Origin: Sebastes aleutianus
Taxonomy: Eukaryota; Chordata; Actinopteri; Perciformes; Sebastidae
NCBI GenBank assembly: GCA_916700875.1
Contig: CAKAKS010000067.1
Location: 11,187,591-11,251,590, forward strand
Direction: 5' to 3'
DNA: 64,000 nucleotides
Part shown: positions 1-13,797 of the stretch, one piece after another
Position numbering within the stretch: the first letter of the stretch is position 1
Layout: each line of letters begins with the position of its first letter
Notes under the pieces: model-generated
Seen by the model: only the letters and a program-made list of their open reading frames with translations
The model's database searches: none
What the model was told of the DNA's origin: nothing
Translations under genes and position numbers: made by a program

Positions 1-720
1 AGTATGCTGAAAATAAGTCATAGTATATATACCATGTGGAATAAATAAAAAAAAAGTCATAGTATAGCATGTCGAAAAAAAGTCATAGTATGTTGTATTT
101 TTTTTTTAAAAGGTCAGTATAGTATGTCGAAAAATTTAACAAAGGTCATAGTATAGTATGTCAAAAAAGGTCATAGTATAGTATGTCGAAAAAAAGTCAT
201 AGTATAGTATGTCGAAAAAATTAAAAAAAGTCATAATATGGTCTGTCAAAAAAGGTCATAGTATAATATGTTGAAATTTTTTTAAAAAGACATAGTATTG
301 TATGTCAAAGAAAGGTCATAGTATAATATGTCGCTAAAATAAAAAAGGTCTCAGTATAGTATGTCAAAAAAAGTCATAGTATAATGTGTCCAAAAAAGTC
401 ATAGTACAGTATGTTGAAAAAAAGTCATAGTATAGTATGTCGAAATAAAGGTCAATGTATAGTATGTCGAAAAAAAGCCAGAGTATAGTATGTCGAAAAA
501 AATTTAAAAGTCATAGTATGTTGAAAAAATAAAGTCACAGTATACTATGTTAAAAAAATAAGTCATAGTATACGTATACTATGTCTAAAAAATGTATAAA
601 TATAGTATGTCATATAAAAATCTCACAGTATCATATGCCACAAAAATGTAATAGAAAATGTATGTCATAATTAAAAGTCATAAAAAGAATAATAGTATAG
701 TTTATCATAAAAAGCTAATA
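1..720. repeat. AT-rich minisatellite, about 25-30 bp unit
   Basis: A core close to GTCATAGTATAGTATGTCGA followed by an A-run is repeated more than twenty times with drift. Early units are regular; after about 600 the array decays into single motifs. There is no reading frame of note. The array continues past the left edge, so its full size is unknown. Confidence 0.9.
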
Positions 721-3700
721 AAAAATGCATTACATTTTATCTTTTCCATCCCACTTCCACATTAAACTGACAAATTGTCCACTACAGCAGTAGCATTGAT
801 GACAGAAGGTAATTCCAGCGACACTTGCAAGGTGCCAATAGTTGCCATGCAGCTGTAACAATAATTAATTTGATCAACAGAAAATTAATTGCCAACAATT
901 TTGATCGTTATTTTTTTTCTTTTTAAAATGCCAAACATTTGCGAGCTTCAGGTTCTTAAGTATTTGCTGACATTTTAACAAAGAAATTATTAATTGAAAA
1001 AATAATCAGTAAATTAATTCCTAATGAAAACAATAATTAGTTTCAGACCTTTATACAGTACAAGTCCTTTTTGAATTTATTCATCAATACTTCTAATGGA
1101 ACTTCTGGAACAAATTCTATAATTTGCATTAAATATTAACTTTTTTAAACTTGCATTAATATTGTTTAAATGTCTGCAGCAGGTCGGTACTAACTGCTCA
1201 AAAAGTCTGCTTCTCCAAACTGGTGGCGTGCCGACCGTCATGTACTGTAGGTAATACACTGACTATGGATAAGTACCTCATAAAACCCCACTTCAAAACA
1301 TCAAAACTATCCCTTTAAGTTCTTTGTGAACCAGTCTCTCAGATTATACAGTATTTAACCGGATATTAATTTCAACAAAAACAGGAGATGTTTTGTCCCA
1401 CCAAAGATCAGAATAATGCCAAAAGAAAAGATACATTGCAGGAAAATATGACAATAATTGTGCTTTCTATATTTTTATTGCAATGATAAGATACAGATAT
1501 ATTTCCAGACATCCAGTTTTATTAAATTATACTCCAATATTGCATGACAGTCTTCAGGATGATATTGATCCAAATGTGGACAACTAGGTGATCAAAAGAC
1601 ACAGTTTTTGACCACAGATAAAACATAGATGTTTTACAATTTCACTTTTTTATTTCCCCCAGAAATGTGCGATGAGAAGCAGCAGCATAGAGAGTAATAA
1701 TACTACAATTTACAACAGACCGATACTGTGCAACAGTCAAGAACAATTGGGAGAATCTTTTTTTTTCCCATTTGTTAAATGGTTATGCCAATATTGAGAG
1801 TACAGCAACTGGCAACTCAGGACACAGAGATGCACTTTGCCCGTTTGGGGAAGAAAAAAAATACAAAGATATTAGAAAAGAAACAACAACATGGAGGTGT
1901 GTGAGATAGAAAGTCGAAGAGCTACAAACCTCAGTGGGATTACAGGAGACAGAACAAACTACTAAATACAGTCCAAGTGAGTTCATTTTTAGGCAAAACA
2001 AATAACTGTACAGAAAGCAGTGTGGAATATAGTAAGATATTCTTTCACTGTGAGATTTTTTGCCACGTCAGATTAACTTGGAACCAGTAGTGTTACACAA
2101 GCCACCGGTCTTATAAGCTCTGGTTAATGACTGACCGTTTGTTAGTGAGAGAAATACAGATGTGTCAACAAACCAACCAGATCACATGTTCAATGTTACG
2201 GTGATGAATGTAAAAAAACAACAACTGTTATCTAATAAATTCCCACTGTTTTCTAATCCCAGATGTTACCTTTAAATGATGAGCTTGCTCTTTATGATCG
2301 TATAAAAACAAAAATGCACATTACAAAATTATACCTCCTAATACAAAATTAAAAGGAAAAAAAGAGTTGTTTTATAGTTTCTTAGACTGTAATTATTGTA
2401 TATATATATCAATAGAATCCATATATAAATGATACATTTCTATTTTTTAAACTTAAATATAATCTTTATTATGACTAAAAAGAGCATCTAAGACATTTCT
2501 AGCCAGAAGATAATGTGAAGGAACAGTTTGGACCACGGCCGCCAGTTACTAGGCTTTGACTGGAAATTAAACTGTAGTCTGCTCAGTGGACCAGTACCAC
2601 TATTTTCACACATGACGGCTTGTAGACAGAACTGGTTTGGATGGGAGTCTAGTGCGAACACCTTTAAATGGTTTCATTGAGACCAAAAATCTTTGTTTAG
2701 CTACACACTAACAACATCGTGCTGTGCTTTTTTTATCTTTATTTTTTCAGAGATGCGAAAGGTTAGGAGTTTGACACTGCGGTTACAAAATGAACGAATT
2801 TAAAAAAATGTACCCCTCGCTGTCACATTCACCTCTCCATATTAAGTCAGCATGCATAACATAGTCGTGTTTGGCACTAGATTTTTACTTAACATCTGGT
2901 TCTGTTTGCAAATAGACAGTTAATCAGTGAACTTAATATCTTCTAGCTTTTAGTTGTACAACAAATGCTGCAATCTTTTTTTAAAAAAGAAAATGACATA
3001 CGCCAGCTGTGTCCCAGTTGCTCAAATTTACTCTTAAAGATGAGTCCCACATTATTAAACATGATCTACTTCAGACTGTGTAGAGGATTGCACTATGATC
3101 ATCTGCCATTTCAAAAAAACAAACAAACATTTTCTCTTACTGAATGGCAAGTACCTCAAGGAGAACGTACTACTCTGCTCTCGTAATACTCCATCCAGCC
3201 ACGGGATGGTTGATTTTTAGGTTCGTTCCGAGTAAATTACAGGATTTTGGTCCATCTGGCTTGTTTCAGGTTTCAAAGCAGGTCAGTTTGCTTTAAGGGC
3301 TGCCTGAGAAAGCTATCAGACTCACTGGCATTCAACATGATGTGAAGCGTGCTCTTGCCATAGTTGTCTCACCAAAACACCAAAAAAAGGTGAAAGAACC
3401 AGGGGCTTTTCTGGCTAACGTGATTGTACCAACAACATGGAACTCAAAAACGACAACGAAAGACAAAAAAAAGAGGGAGGAGGGGGGACCAGCACGTCTC
3501 GTCTTACTGGTCAGTTTAGCATGATAGCTCTTCTCCATCAACTATATCCAAGATCTGGCTTTGACCTCACATCCAAATGTATTGTGTAACCAAAGAGAGG
3601 GGATATAAATAAAATATTTTGAGTTGAAATGACACAAAAAGAAACTTGACATGAGAAATCAAAAAGGACAAAGAAATGAAAACCCTCCATCCGCGCTGTT

Positions 3701-4035
3701 GTTGGTCTGATGTTTTTTTTGTTGACAACTTCCTCAGGCAAACGTGTCGGTGGCAGTTTTTCCATTTTAACATAAATAACATTTGGGTGGGAGGAATCGG
3801 ATCCACCGTAAGGCTTCTTTTTAGAATTATATCCCCCATTGTCGTAGCCGTTTCACTTTACACCGTTGTGTCTATCGGTACTGTTTAGTGGAAGATCTCA
3901 ACAAGAAGAGATGGAGCCTCTCCTTGGCCTCGGCAGGCTCAGAGAGGCTGGACTAGCAGGTCCTGGGATCACAGGACAAAGGGAGGGAAGGACAGAGAGA
4001 GAGAAAAAGTAGAGAGTGATGGGATTGTAAGAAGT
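721..4035 (-). other. sec62 3' flank and probable long 3' UTR
   Basis: No coding exon is visible on either strand. Much of 1260-4035 is unique-looking AT-rich DNA directly downstream of the sec62 stop codon, as expected for a long 3' UTR. On the minus strand AATAAA signals lie at 2465-2470 and 1474-1479; the second would give a UTR of about 2.6 kb. About 850-1050 resembles a decayed copy of the short DNA element seen at 16972-17216. UTR extent is inference; transcript data would settle it. Confidence 0.5.
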
Positions 4036-7000
4036 TTATGTTTCAGCAGTCTGGGGTTTAGTCTCACTCTCGACCCCTTCTTTCCTCTCTTGCGTCTCCT
4101 CCTGCGTCTCCTCCTCCTCTTCCTCTTCCTCTTCCTCCTCCTCACCCTCTTCCTCCTCCTCTGTGTGCTGCTCCAGCTCCTCCCTGGTGATCATCTCAAA
4201 ATCGTTTCCGTTGCTGTGCTGCGAGCCTTCGTCCTCCCGGCGGTCGCTGTCTGTGTCGGAGTGGCGGTCCGCGCCCGTTCCCTCCCCCTCTGCTTCTTTA
4301 CTCTCCTCGGCCTCTTTGCACTCCTCCTCTTCCTCCTCCTCCTCCTCGTCGCCGTCCTTCTTCTCGCTGTCTGACTTCTCGTCGCTGTCTGACTTCTGAG
4401 CCTTGTTGCCGCCGTTGTCCTTGTCGTCCGTCTTGTCCGAGCCCTTCTTGTTGCTGGCTCGTGGTCCTTTGTACTCGTGAGTGTAGAGCGGCCGGAATGA
4501 GTCGATGAAACCGACGTCTGCCGTCAAGTTGGGGAGGAACCAGAAGTGGTGGCGCCCGCCGGTCACGACCCAAATGATCAGGAAGAGGATGCAGCGGGCT
4601 GAAGAGAGGGGTGACAACCAGTGGGATCAATTTGAACCTAAAGCACTTTAAAAGTATCAAACATACATCTCTTCTTAAAGGGACAGTGTGTAGGATTTGT
4701 TGGCATCTAGTAATGTGGTTGCATATTGCGTCCAACTGAGTCCGCCTCTGCTCACTCCTTCCTGTCCAAGACTAACTTGGGCCACCGAGTGCAAAACCGT
4801 GGTAACGCCGAGGCCATCCTTACCATAATAACACAGACGGCGGCTGGTGGTACCACGGTTTTGGACTCTACGGCTCACGCTAAGACAGTTTCTACGGTGG
4901 CCTTCAGGCAATATAAAAACACAAAAGTCTCTCTCTAGAACCAGTTTGGTTTGTCCGTTCTGGGCTACAGTAGAAACATAGCGGTGCAACATGGTATTTG
5001 TATAGTTCGTTATTTGCCATTAAAATCGCAACCGCTGCAGCTTCCTTGCTCGCCATTTTAGAAACAACAGCACTGGAAAATCTTCCTGCTTCCCTCCTGA
5101 GGTCACCGTTGTGGCGACATTTTGCCTTCCCCATGAGTTGTAAACAAACGCGGCTTATTGCAGGTGAGGAAACTCAAGCAGTTGTTGTAAAGGACCCTTC
5201 TGCCCTCTAGTGGCTCTTCTTCTTTTTGTGTTTTAACAGTTGTTGACCCCCAGTTGACTGGTGAATAAGTTCTAGTTATTTATTTCAATAAATTATTTAA
5301 TTTTGACCTTGTGGCCTTAGTGTGGTACATTCCCGAAAGAAATATGGCGGTTATATCACACTCGATACCATGAGGTAGCCTATCTTTGTAAATAAGAATT
5401 TGTAAATGTAAATGACAGTTGTCAGGGCATAAAACCAACCATCTGTAGCCGTCAGTCCAAATGGAATCGTGGATTAGGAGAATCGTGACACCCCTAGTAG
5501 ACATACGCAACTGGTGACGAGGGGTCACACACGGACATTAAAGGTGTCACAAGAGAAATAAAAGCTGGGAACCACTGCTCTACACGGAGTGGAAGTATCA
5601 TATAATGTAAGCTGAACCTTTCCCATGTTTAAGAGAATTAAAAACTCACATCTGCTCATCTTCTAAAATAAGGTTTCAAACAGTCTCTTATGCAAATTAA
5701 AAATAGCTATGGTGACATTTATTTTAAAAATATTGCTTTGATTTGTAATAAATATCTTTCTATAAATCTGGTGTATTTTTTTAATTGAATGCAGGAACTT
5801 AGTACAGGAGCCCAGTATGGTGTTTTTTATGAAGAACATGTACTTACCAACAGCAAGAAGCAATATACTGGCCACAAAGCAGCCTGCTGCAACACTTAGA
5901 TAGTAAACTCCTACACGCATTTCTGCTGGCCACAGCGGGAACAGCGTGGCTGCTATCACTGCAATGACTGAAAGACAGAACACACACAGACACACGGTGT
6001 GAGTACAAAAAAGTAAAATCAGCTGCAATCAGTAACAGATAACCTTACATTCTGTTCTTTTTCAACAGAACTCCAATTATGATTTTCATCCTCTGACTCA
6101 CCGAGTATCAGTCCCATGGCAAATGTCTTGAAATGAACGGGATCGTAAATCCACACAAACACCTAAAGAAAGGAGACACATTTTGGTTTAAATCTCTTTC
6201 AGGATCACAAACATTTATTTTATATATATATACTGTGTACATACACGTTATATATAGAAGTATATATCGTCTAGCCATCACAATTTGGCCCTTGTCAAAG
6301 TCGCTCACATCCTTATCTGCTTCCAACACATCAACTTCAAGTTCAAAATGTTCTCTTGCTGTCTAATATATCCCACCCACTGCCAGGTGCCATTGTAACG
6401 AGATAATCCAGGTTATTCACTTCACCTCTCAGTGGTCTTATGTTATGGCTGATCGGTGTATATATATTTTTTTAACTCTCTAAGCACACTCACCTCGTTT
6501 CCATCTAGAAACAGCTGCTCCTCATGAGGCTCCAGTTTAAACTTCTTCTTCACCTCTTTCTTCTTCTTGGGAGTTCCAGGACTGTCATCCTGTGAGATTT
6601 ATAATATAAAATAAATAGATATTGAAATTGATATTTTACTTACAAATCACATATTCTGCAGTGATTGGACTGGAACTTTACCTTATGCTTACTTTGGGTT
6701 TTCACGTTACAAATATGCTTATAAAAAGGAAATTCACTTATTTATTTTCTTGCCGAGAATTAGATGAGAAGATTGATACCACTCATGTCTGTGCAGTAAA
6801 TATGAAGCTGTAACAAGCAGGCGGCTAATTTAGCTTAGCACAAAGAGTGGAAATTGGGGGAAACGGATAGCCTGGCTTTGCCCTGCACTTCTAAAGCTCA
6901 CTAATTAACACGCATGTTGTATGAACACAAAATACTTTGTACAAAACCTGAAGTGTTAAAACAATTATTTACATTTTTCCCCCAATCTTCTCTTCTCATT

Positions 7001-8064
7001 ATAGGCAAGAAAGTGAATGAGAGTATTTCCCAAACTGTCAAACTGTTCTTTTAAGTGTTGATGTTATTGAAAGATCTACACTGAATGCAGCATTTCAGTT
7101 GGTTATAGTTGACTGATCAGACTATTAACTAAACTGGCATTTGGCCTAAAAAAACTTGTTAATTTTCCACTTAGTCATACTTTCTCTTTTCTCTCACCCA
7201 GACCAGAAACCATGAACACATGTCACTGAGCTTCTTCTTTCCATGATTTCTAAGGATTTGTGTTCAGCAAAGTCAATATCTACCTGTTTACGGTCCGGTT
7301 CAGCAGTGTCAAGGCAACTCTGATTTTAAAACAAACATACAAAGCTGTACTCAGTGTGAGGGGGAGTCTGTGAACTGTGCAACGTCCTGTTACAGATGAA
7401 TCTCACCGTCAAAGCAGTAAAAATATACTGATGTTTGACAGCAAAGCACAAGCATTTTCATTTACTCAATTAGTTAACAGTATTTATGGTATTTTTTTTC
7501 CTAATGGGAGATGCTCTGTCGTTAATATTTTTTAATTCAAACACAAAAGCCTCCAACAGTGACAACACTATCTTGTTATGGCAGGAATTATTAATAATAA
7601 TATAATAACACCATTAATCTGAGGGGTTTTGTCAACAGTGTTGGGTCACTTACGCTTTTCTCTTTCTTGGTTTCAACAGCCTCAGACTCTTTCTTCTTCT
7701 CTTTCTCCTTCTTCCCTTTTTTCTCCTCCTCTTTGCCGCTGTCGCCCTTGGTCTTCTCTTTCTCCTTTTCTTTCTCCTTCTCCTTCTCCTTTTCCTTTTC
7801 CTTCTCTTTCTCTTTTTCCTTCTCTTTCTCTTTTTCCTTCTCTTTCTTGGTTTCTTTCTCAGGTTTTTTCTTCATCACTTTGAGAGCCCGGTGGAAGAAC
7901 TGTTTCTTTAGGAGTCTACGGACGGAGGAGAATGACCGGTTAGAAGGGCTGGTTATTTAACGCTGCTTTAGTTCTACATTTGATATTCAGTACATAAATG
8001 TAGCAGCAAACAACTTTTTTCCATGTAAAGATATATAATTCCATGTAAAGATATATAATTCTCA

Positions 8065-8099
<35 letters not shown>

Positions 8100-11000
8100 A
8101 GTAATGGCTTCCTGAGCAGAGAATGAAGTCACCTCTGTGTGTGTGTTGTGTAATCCGGCAATGCGTATGTGGTAGTGCATGCAAGCCCCCGTGTGTGTGC
8201 CCTATTGGCTAGCTAATCGCTGTTTAAGAGGTTGTAGCAGGAGAACTAGAGTGAGCACCAACCAACATGTTACTTTGTCAGAAAGACTGCTAAATAACAC
8301 TCAAAAGTTACGCTAAATTTTGAAGAGATAAAACATGCATAGCCATGTTCAAAGAGGTCTCATGACCTCTGACCTCAAGATATGTAAATGAAAATGGTTT
8401 CTATGGGTGCCCACGAGTCTCCCATTTACAGACACGCCCACTTTATGATAATCACATGCAGTTTTTTGCGTGCAGTACAAATGTGTTATTTTTGCATATT
8501 CTAAAATGGTGTATTTGAATATGTCTGCATACTGGGGTCCCTAAACAGTCTTGGAATTACAAAAATGTGGGTATGACTGTCAATCTGAGACTCTTATCGA
8601 TCCAATGAGCCTAACTGTATTCATGTGTGATGATGTTAGTCTTCATAGTAGCCATTTAACACTGACACCATTTTTTAAAATTTGACCTCATTGTATATAA
8701 TGACCTGTGATGACCGCAATTCAGGGTACAGTATCTTGCCCAAGGACACTTCAACATGCGGACTGGAGGAGCCGAAACGGTCATTTTCTGATTAGTGGAC
8801 AACCTGCTCTACCCCTGAGCCACAGCCGCCCCGGCCGTCAATTCTCGAGTGGTAAAAAATGGTTAAATTTAGCAACAAATCTGTTTAACAAATGGTATCA
8901 ACCCAAAAATTGCTGCAACAACTTATGAGACATAATAGAGCATGGGAATGGCCATCACATTTATCATAATGTTCTAAGCCCTTATACACTTTCACAATTT
9001 ATTTTGATTAGTTTTTACTTCTGATTTATGACTAGAACAACTTGACACACAGTGCTGAGCTGCAGGAATGCAGCAGAAATACACCAACCACTGCCTCCGA
9101 AGCACCATGACTCAGAAACTATCTGATGCGGGTCTTGACATGAGAGAGATTACGGCCGTAAGTGGACTGGCAACCGAAACTCGGGGACCGACAACAGTGG
9201 ATGGCAACATACAATAATATAAATAAAGAGCCAAATAATGAAATCAATATAACGCTAGTCTGTGTTGTTGTACGTTCCTTAGCAATCACCATTCTAGCAA
9301 CCGCCTCGGTATGTGCAGGCAAGAGGGCCTATTTTACTGTGAACATTATTATTTATTAATAAAAAACAATTTAAATTGCAATGTGTCTATAACTTTCTTA
9401 TTGCCATACTTTATGACCATTTTATGAAAGCAACAGCTCACTTCAGACTGTGTTATGTTGTGATTATATCACAGCTAAAGGGCAATGTTCGGCCCGACGC
9501 GAAGCACAGACTGTCATGAGCTATCGTTTAACTTTTTCCACTCCACCCCTCTTTACCATAGACCCATTTTGGCTTTTTTAGGGGGTACAGGGGGTCTTTA
9601 GGGGGAGATAAAAGGTCAACAGTAGATGTCATATAGAGGTGGTGTACATCATCTGAGAGCTGGGAACCTGAAGATTAATTTGAGATGCTGCTCAGCACTG
9701 TGTCTCAAGTTTTTCTAGTCTTACATCAGAAATAAAAAAAATATTAATTTACATTTTGAAAGTGGTCTTAGAACATTATTAAACTATTTTTTTCACTCGA
9801 GAATTGTTAAAAATGATCAATAATCCTTCCAAAATACGACATTAAGACACCAAGACCTGGAGGAACACCGCTGAAAAAGCCATGCTTTGATTTGGTATCA
9901 AAAACTTTTGACATCTGGCGAATTCTGCAAGAACTGCATTTTTCGGGGATTGGATGGCGAGCACTTCTGTTCTGGAAACTGCTCAGAAACCTCCTTATTG
10001 TCAATCTACCTAGGAAAACCATCCATCCTATGAATGCTCTAGGTCTCTCTAGTTTGTGGCTGTAAAGTTTCATGAGGCTTTGATTATCCTAGAGTGAGGT
10101 CAAGTTTCAAAAAAATGGTTTCACTATAATGAAATGGCTACTAAAGGAACATAATCACACATGAATACATCTCAGCTTTCCAGTGATACCCATCTTATGC
10201 AATTCCAGACTGTTTAGGGACCCCAGTATGCAGAAACCGTTTTTAGAATAGGCGAAAATAACAAATTTATACTGCATGCAAAAAACTGCATGGTTTTTGT
10301 ACCAAACTGCATGTGATTATCATAAAGTGACATGTCTGTAAAGGGGAGACTCATGGGTACCCATAGAACCCATTTTCATTCACATATCTTGAGGTCAGAG
10401 GTCAAGAGGACCCCTTTGAAAATCACCATGCCAGTTTTTCCTTGCCAATCTTTAGCCCAACTTTGTAGCATTATTTAGCCTCCTTTCTGACATCCTTAGG
10501 TTTTCTAGTTTCATATGATATCTGTACCGTCACTCTAGCTCTAAAACTGAGCTTGCTACAGCCTCTGAAAGACAGTAAAGTCAGCCGAGGGCACCGATGC
10601 GCCCTCAAGGAATGGAAGAGGTTAAGTATACCAGTGACCATATTGCAAGCGTATGTATCAAATGCTTAGATACCTTGTTTTAGAGTAAAATCTTATATGT
10701 GAGAAATGGTTAATCATCTACAACATCAGAAGTATAGCAGAGTGTGTTGGGCAGCTAACCTGTTGCAGTAATCCAACACAGACTCCCTGGTGGTGAACAC
10801 CGCCTCCTCTCCCTTCTTAGCCTTGGCCCACTTTGAGTCCATCAGACAGTCCACTGCCTTGGAGGCTAAATGTAGGGACACAAAGACGAATATTAAAAAA
10901 CACACAGTAGCACAGGGCTTGAAAATGTCATGCAGTGATTATCCTGGTAAACTTTTTTTTACCGTATTTATCAGCTGTGCAAAAGCCTGTGTTGAATTAA

Positions 11001-13765
11001 AATTCACTAAGTTAATGTGCATCCAAACTATTAATTTGACTCCATCTAAAAACTGAATACAAGACAGAACTGAAGACAGCATTTTAGATGGAGTTAATTT
11101 TTTTTATCCTTTTTAACTTTAAACTTGGAATAACTGATTATTTTTGTCAACGTGCAGGCAGCAGAAACAAGTTGTGAACACAACATTGATATATCACCTT
11201 CTAAGTTGATGTGACGATGTCTGCGGTTTGCTGACGGCGTTCTCACGCTATGTCCTGGTGACAGACTGATAGGAGTTTTATTTTGTGTGGTGTGTAAAAT
11301 GCTCTAAATAGCCTAAATAACAAAATGTTCTAAATAAAAACAATGTTGAAGTTAAGAAGTTTGGACTCAGTAAGTTCATCATTACGAGGCAAGCACATCT
11401 TTCACATTTTCATTGGATATATTCTTATTGTAAAAATATTGATCAGAGCAGCTTTAAGATTGTCTACTTATCCCTTTATTTGACAACAATGGTACAAACT
11501 TAAACTAAAAAATAATGGCTACAGGCTGTAGACAGCTTTCCACAACAAAGGTAAGCAACTCTAAGGTCATGTGATGGTGAGAGGAATAAGCCGCCTCAGC
11601 AGTCATAACCTATCAGTGTTTCCCCCTAGAATGGAGCTGTAGCAGCAGTGGTGATACTGTTGTATGTACGCATATGAACATTTTTCTCACAATTTTTGTG
11701 TGTGCTCGCAAAGCGCGTCCTGCCGGGAGGTTTCTGTGTCTGCCGGCACCAGAAGGGCTCTTGAGGCCTAAGTAAGCTACATAGGTACAGTACATTTGTG
11801 CACAGTAATCTGCAGGGAAATGTCTGTCTGGCTTACATATGAGGTGTCTCATGATTTAGCAAAATACAGTTTTATTGAAAATAATAAATGAACTTGCATT
11901 ACCTCACTGTTATCAAACAGTGTTAATTTACTTAAATGTAATGACATTTTCAATAATAATAATAATAATAATAATTTACATTTATGATGTTTACTTAAGG
12001 GAATCCTATTCGAACAATATGCAACATTAATATCTCTGAGGGAATCTGTCAAAATGAAAACAGCTCTAGTGGTCGTAGACTCATCATGACACATTTTGTT
12101 AAAAAAAAAATAATGTATGGGGGAAGCCTGTGAGTGTGTGACAAAGAAATTGTGCTGCTTTAATGACACAAGTCCATGCTGCCTACTAACCAAGAGTTTA
12201 AAGCGCTCCTCCGGTTACAGCGGTCCTGTGTGCTCTGCAGGTTGAGCACCCCCAAGCTTCGAATATTCGCTGTCTGTAACGTTACTGTGCGACACTCATA
12301 TGAAGTGGCAAGACTCTTTTCCCTTAGGCGAATGATAATACTGAATCCATGATTAGCATTGCTTGCTTCATTCTTGACATCTACAGGGTGCTTGTTGTTA
12401 TAATCGTTGTACTGATATTATCAAGTAAGCGCAAAGTTTCTTGCTTATATTCTTTACTCATAGGTGTGTAAATTGACCTGGATATGAAGCGCCGTAGCAC
12501 ACAATAATATAGTGTTAGTTTCTAAAGAGATAAGACGGAGCCCTTTCCTTTCCTTGTAAAAAAAAAAGTCAGCAGCGTCAATCATATTTTGCAGCGCATA
12601 TAGGGGAAACACTGCCTATTCTACCCACAACCACTGAGCAACAAACAGCATTTCCCAGTACTGACAAATGTATTTCACTATGCCACAGAACAAGACAAAT
12701 ATGAGTACTGTGTGGGAGGATCAAGTTTGTAAATGGAACTGCAGCTGAAACATTTGTTTAAGAATTTGACAACTCTTCAGTAACGTGATGGCACAGAGTT
12801 TGCTCCTAAAAATATCAATGTGAGGCGGCTGGTTAGCTCAGTCGGTAGAGCGAGCGCCCATGTATCGCCAAGGCTCTGTCCCTTGCAGCGGTGGACCTGG
12901 GTTCGAATCCGGCCTGTGGTCCTTTCCGCATGTCAATTCTCTCTCTCCCCCTTTCAACACTGTCCTATCAATAAAATGCTTAAAAAATGTCCCCAAAAAA
13001 ATAACATTTAAAAAAAAAAAAAAAAAAAATATCAATGTGAAAAACACAACAGGTTTTATTTACTATGACAAAATCTCTGTTCAGTAAACACAACTGTCTG
13101 CGTACTCAAAAACAAACAGAGGGCAGGGTTTGAGCTCCTGATTCACCCTCCTTGTATCTAGGTGTTGTGTGTTTTGCCTGTTGCCTCACATCCCATAGCT
13201 GAGTACTAACCAATAAAGTAGTCGACACGGTGGCCCATCATGTTGGTGGACTTGGTCGGGCAGTTGAACCGGAGGTACTTGGCCACCGCCTTCTCCTCCT
13301 TGGTGGGCTCGCTCACCTCCTGCAGAACCAGACAAACACACAGATGAATATACACACATGAAAACAATATCACAGTCAATGATGCTTTACATTATTCTGA
13401 CACTGAACTACAGGCAGACAATCAACAACAAATCTTAGAAGTACAGCTAGGGTTGGATAATTAACATAATTTACAGACATTACAGATCTCTTACGGTCCT
13501 AAATTTACTTATGTTGCAAATTTCAAATGATGTAAATCCCTATTAAGTGAAACTGTTGCAGAATAGCTAATGACATTATTTAGCAAAGGATGTACAGAAG
13601 ACAAAAATAAACACTCAGCAGAATACAGTTCATTCAGGTAACAAAGACAAAGGTTGCGCCAAAGCAACAAACACTGGAGGATACTTTTAAAGGGAGAGAA
13701 ATCCCCTTGAGACAGCGACAAGGCCAAAAACATTACAGAAAGTTTTTTTATTTTTACTTTGTTAT

Positions 13766-13797
<32 letters not shown>

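Noticed and set aside
4090..4735. Leu/Ser-rich and Arg-rich frames overlapping the sec62 last exon
   Set aside because: They are shadows of the acidic SEC62 tail read in other frames or on the other strand.
7629..7960. Phe/Ser-rich plus-strand frames
   Set aside because: Antisense of the SEC62 KE tract; low complexity with no homology.
12829..12912. tRNA gene at the A-box/B-box sequence
   Set aside because: The acceptor stem cannot close; body, A-tail and target duplication show it is a SINE.
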